A DNA stretch of 64,000 nt from Absidia repens (Eukaryota > Mucoromycota > Mucoromycetes > Mucorales > Cunninghamellaceae): assembly GCA_002105175.1 (NCBI GenBank), contig MCGE01000026.1:62001-126000 (forward strand), read 5' to 3'. The position numbers and the translations under genes were made by a program. The notes beneath the pieces were generated by a model that made no database searches, was not told where the DNA came from, and saw only the letters and a list, made by a program, of their open reading frames with translations. This document shows, piece after piece, positions 62,434-64,000 of the stretch (position 1 is the stretch's first letter; each line of letters opens with the position of its first letter).

Positions 62434-63038
62434 ATTTGTTTGTTAAAGATTGAAGTTTGAAGAAAAAGTAAGGAATAAAGACTAAACGCGCCTAAAAAGA
62501 ATGAAGATTGAAAAAGGAGAAGAAAAGAGAGAGAAAAAAAAGGACAATAATTTTCAAGATGAAATTTATATTCACGCCAAAAAAAATAAAAATAAAAAAA
62601 TCCGCGGGCGTTAGTGCTCATCCGAGGAACGTTGCAAGTAGGGGAAAGAAATATTAAACTACCGCTAATCTAGAGTTACCAAAACTATGCACTAGAACCA
62701 AAATCAATGGAATTGATCTATTTTTATCTTTCCCCAAGCAGGGCCATCATGCCTCGTTTATATTTATTGATTGTGCTCCATAAGGCCAATCGTCATCATC
62801 GTCTTAAACCACGAGTTAGTCAATGCATCTTCTTTTTTCGGTAAAACAAACCACAAGAAGCACCATAAAGATACATCGAACATTAAAATCGGGGCTATTT
62901 TCATTTTTGTGTTTGTTTGATTGGTATTAAGATATTTATTTTCTTTTTTTTAAAAAAAAGGGATATTATATAAATAGATACGGATCACGGTCATTGATAA
63001 GACGATTAAACTAATATTAGTGTTGTATGTATGCATGC
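62434..63038. other. GFA1 promoter and chitin deacetylase 3' region
   Basis: The GFA1 side is A-rich on the plus strand (C/T-rich leader on the minus strand), with a GCGGGCG patch near 62603. No gene is recognised in the rest. Confidence 0.5.
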
Positions 63039-64000
63039 TCACAAGAAAAGCATAACTAGTAGAGCAATAGCAGTAAGCATTAAACTAGTCTTCATCAAAG
63101 CAAACGAATCAACACCATCATTTGACGGGGTAGCATTAGGACTAACACTGTTGGGTGATGAAGATGATTGATCTTGGTGTTCTTTGTAAATAGCTTCATG
63201 AGACATATTACCACATTGACTTGTCAGTGTCAAATTGTAGGCCCCTTTTAGCACTGGCAGTGATTGAATAGCAATTTCAACGCCTTTTTCCGTGATATCG
63301 TGTTCCAATGAAATTCCTCCCTGTGTAGCCGTTGATGCATTGGCTGCCCAACCTTTCACGGTGTTTTGGATCGTCGCAACATCAATCGCTCCAGATGCGA
63401 GCTAGATTTAGTTCAAGATAAATAAATAAAAAGTGAGTAAGGCTAATTGGTAATGTAAAAGAAACACTTACTTTCCAATCCGTCGTGTCGGCGCTCCAAA
63501 TCACAGCTACGGTAATTAAATACAGAAAGGCCATTAATGAGTAGGGAAATTTATCATTATTGACCTGATATTTTTACTTACGAATAAATCCAAGTTGCTT
63601 GAGTACTTCTCGAACTCGATCGTCTATATCGCCATAAGGCTAAAAAAAAATTTGTATAAAAAATTAAGATAAAAAAAAAAAAAGGGGGGGAAGCCACAGT
63701 TTAAGGATATTTTACTTACTGGACGCATCAGCCGAGGAGAAACCCCAATCACTTCTTTGACGGCCAGTTCGGTCCATTTTAACTCCGCAATAATTTCTTC
63801 ATTTGTTTGAGATGTCAAAAGCTGGTGAGACCTACATAAGATCAGGGAAGGAAGTTGTTAAGTGATTGTTCCCTTCCGTCCCCCCCTTTTTTTTTATTTA
63901 CTACTATTCTTATTATTACCATGTATGAAGTGCAATTTCATGCCCATCGTCATAAAGACGTTTTAATAAATCTGGATATTGAACGACTTGCCCACCAATA
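63039..64000 (-). CDS. Chitin deacetylase (polysaccharide deacetylase), GPI-anchored, 5' part outside window
   Basis: Five 3' exons are visible (64000-63920, 63831-63720, 63639-63582, 63506-63472, 63401-63039), all in phase. The protein removes acetyl groups from nascent chitin to make chitosan, a main wall polymer in Mucorales. Visible motifs of the NodB fold are GHEIALHTWSH (the metal-binding HxxxH), PRLMRPPYGDIDDRV, and IPVIWSADTTDW. Later come GGISLEHDI, a Ser/Asn-rich linker and a hydrophobic C-terminal tail (MLTAIALLVMLFL) consistent with GPI anchoring. The N-terminal part with the catalytic Asp-Asp motif lies beyond the right edge. Confidence 0.93.

Overview
This 64-kb window comes from the nuclear genome of a filamentous early-diverging fungus, most likely Mucoromycota (Mucorales or a close relative). 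The signs are AT-rich intergenic DNA with long A/T homopolymers, dense short introns (about 50-100 bases, GTAAGT-like donors), and proteins that match fungal families: KEX2, AFI1, REG1, class 1A dihydroorotate dehydrogenase, GFA1 and a GPI-anchored chitin deacetylase. I rebuilt exon structures by hand from splice signals and reading-phase continuity. Almost every exon chain closes in frame, and the two exceptions are reported as findings.

Layout. 0.3-6.7 kb: a zinc-knuckle mini-ORF at the edge, two unrecognised small genes, and an intronless URA1-type DHODH. 7-12.6 kb: an SPP1/CFP1-like PHD protein (COMPASS subunit) and a complete KEX2 proprotein convertase, both on the plus strand. 14.5-19.6 kb, minus strand: a TMEM70-like mitochondrial protein, a G-protein gamma subunit and AFI1. 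20-21.6 kb: a NoxR/p67phox-like protein, divergent from AFI1. 24-25.4 kb: a small Cys-rich protein and an interrupted gene. 26.4-37.1 kb, plus strand: REG1, a 17-exon formin and a gp78/AMFR-type ERAD ligase. 37.9-38.9 kb: TIM9 and tRNA-Leu(AAG). 41.7-46.3 kb: a LisH, Gln-rich, WD40 protein. 47.9-50.5 kb: a Mn-type CDF transporter and a small GPI-anchored protein with a 7-nt microexon. 50.8-52.2 kb: PRO1 glutamate 5-kinase. 53.8-57.8 kb: a Gyp5-like TBC RabGAP divergent from a small Cys-rich membrane protein. 59.8-64 kb: GFA1 and the 3' part of a chitin deacetylase.

The genes are not an operon. Several serve polarised hyphal growth (G-gamma, AFI1, NoxR-like protein, formin, RabGAP) or the chitin/chitosan wall (GFA1, chitin deacetylase), which is ordinary fungal content. 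The most unusual content lies between genes: a dispersed non-coding repeat family with six recognisable copies (about 1.1, 13.9, 22.9, 39.9, 52.6 and 59.3 kb, both orientations). It carries a conserved CCCACGTG box followed by a TATA-like stretch, a pyrimidine tract, a conserved hairpin and AATAAA-type signals. Together these look like a mobile transcription unit, either solo LTRs or a structured ncRNA element.
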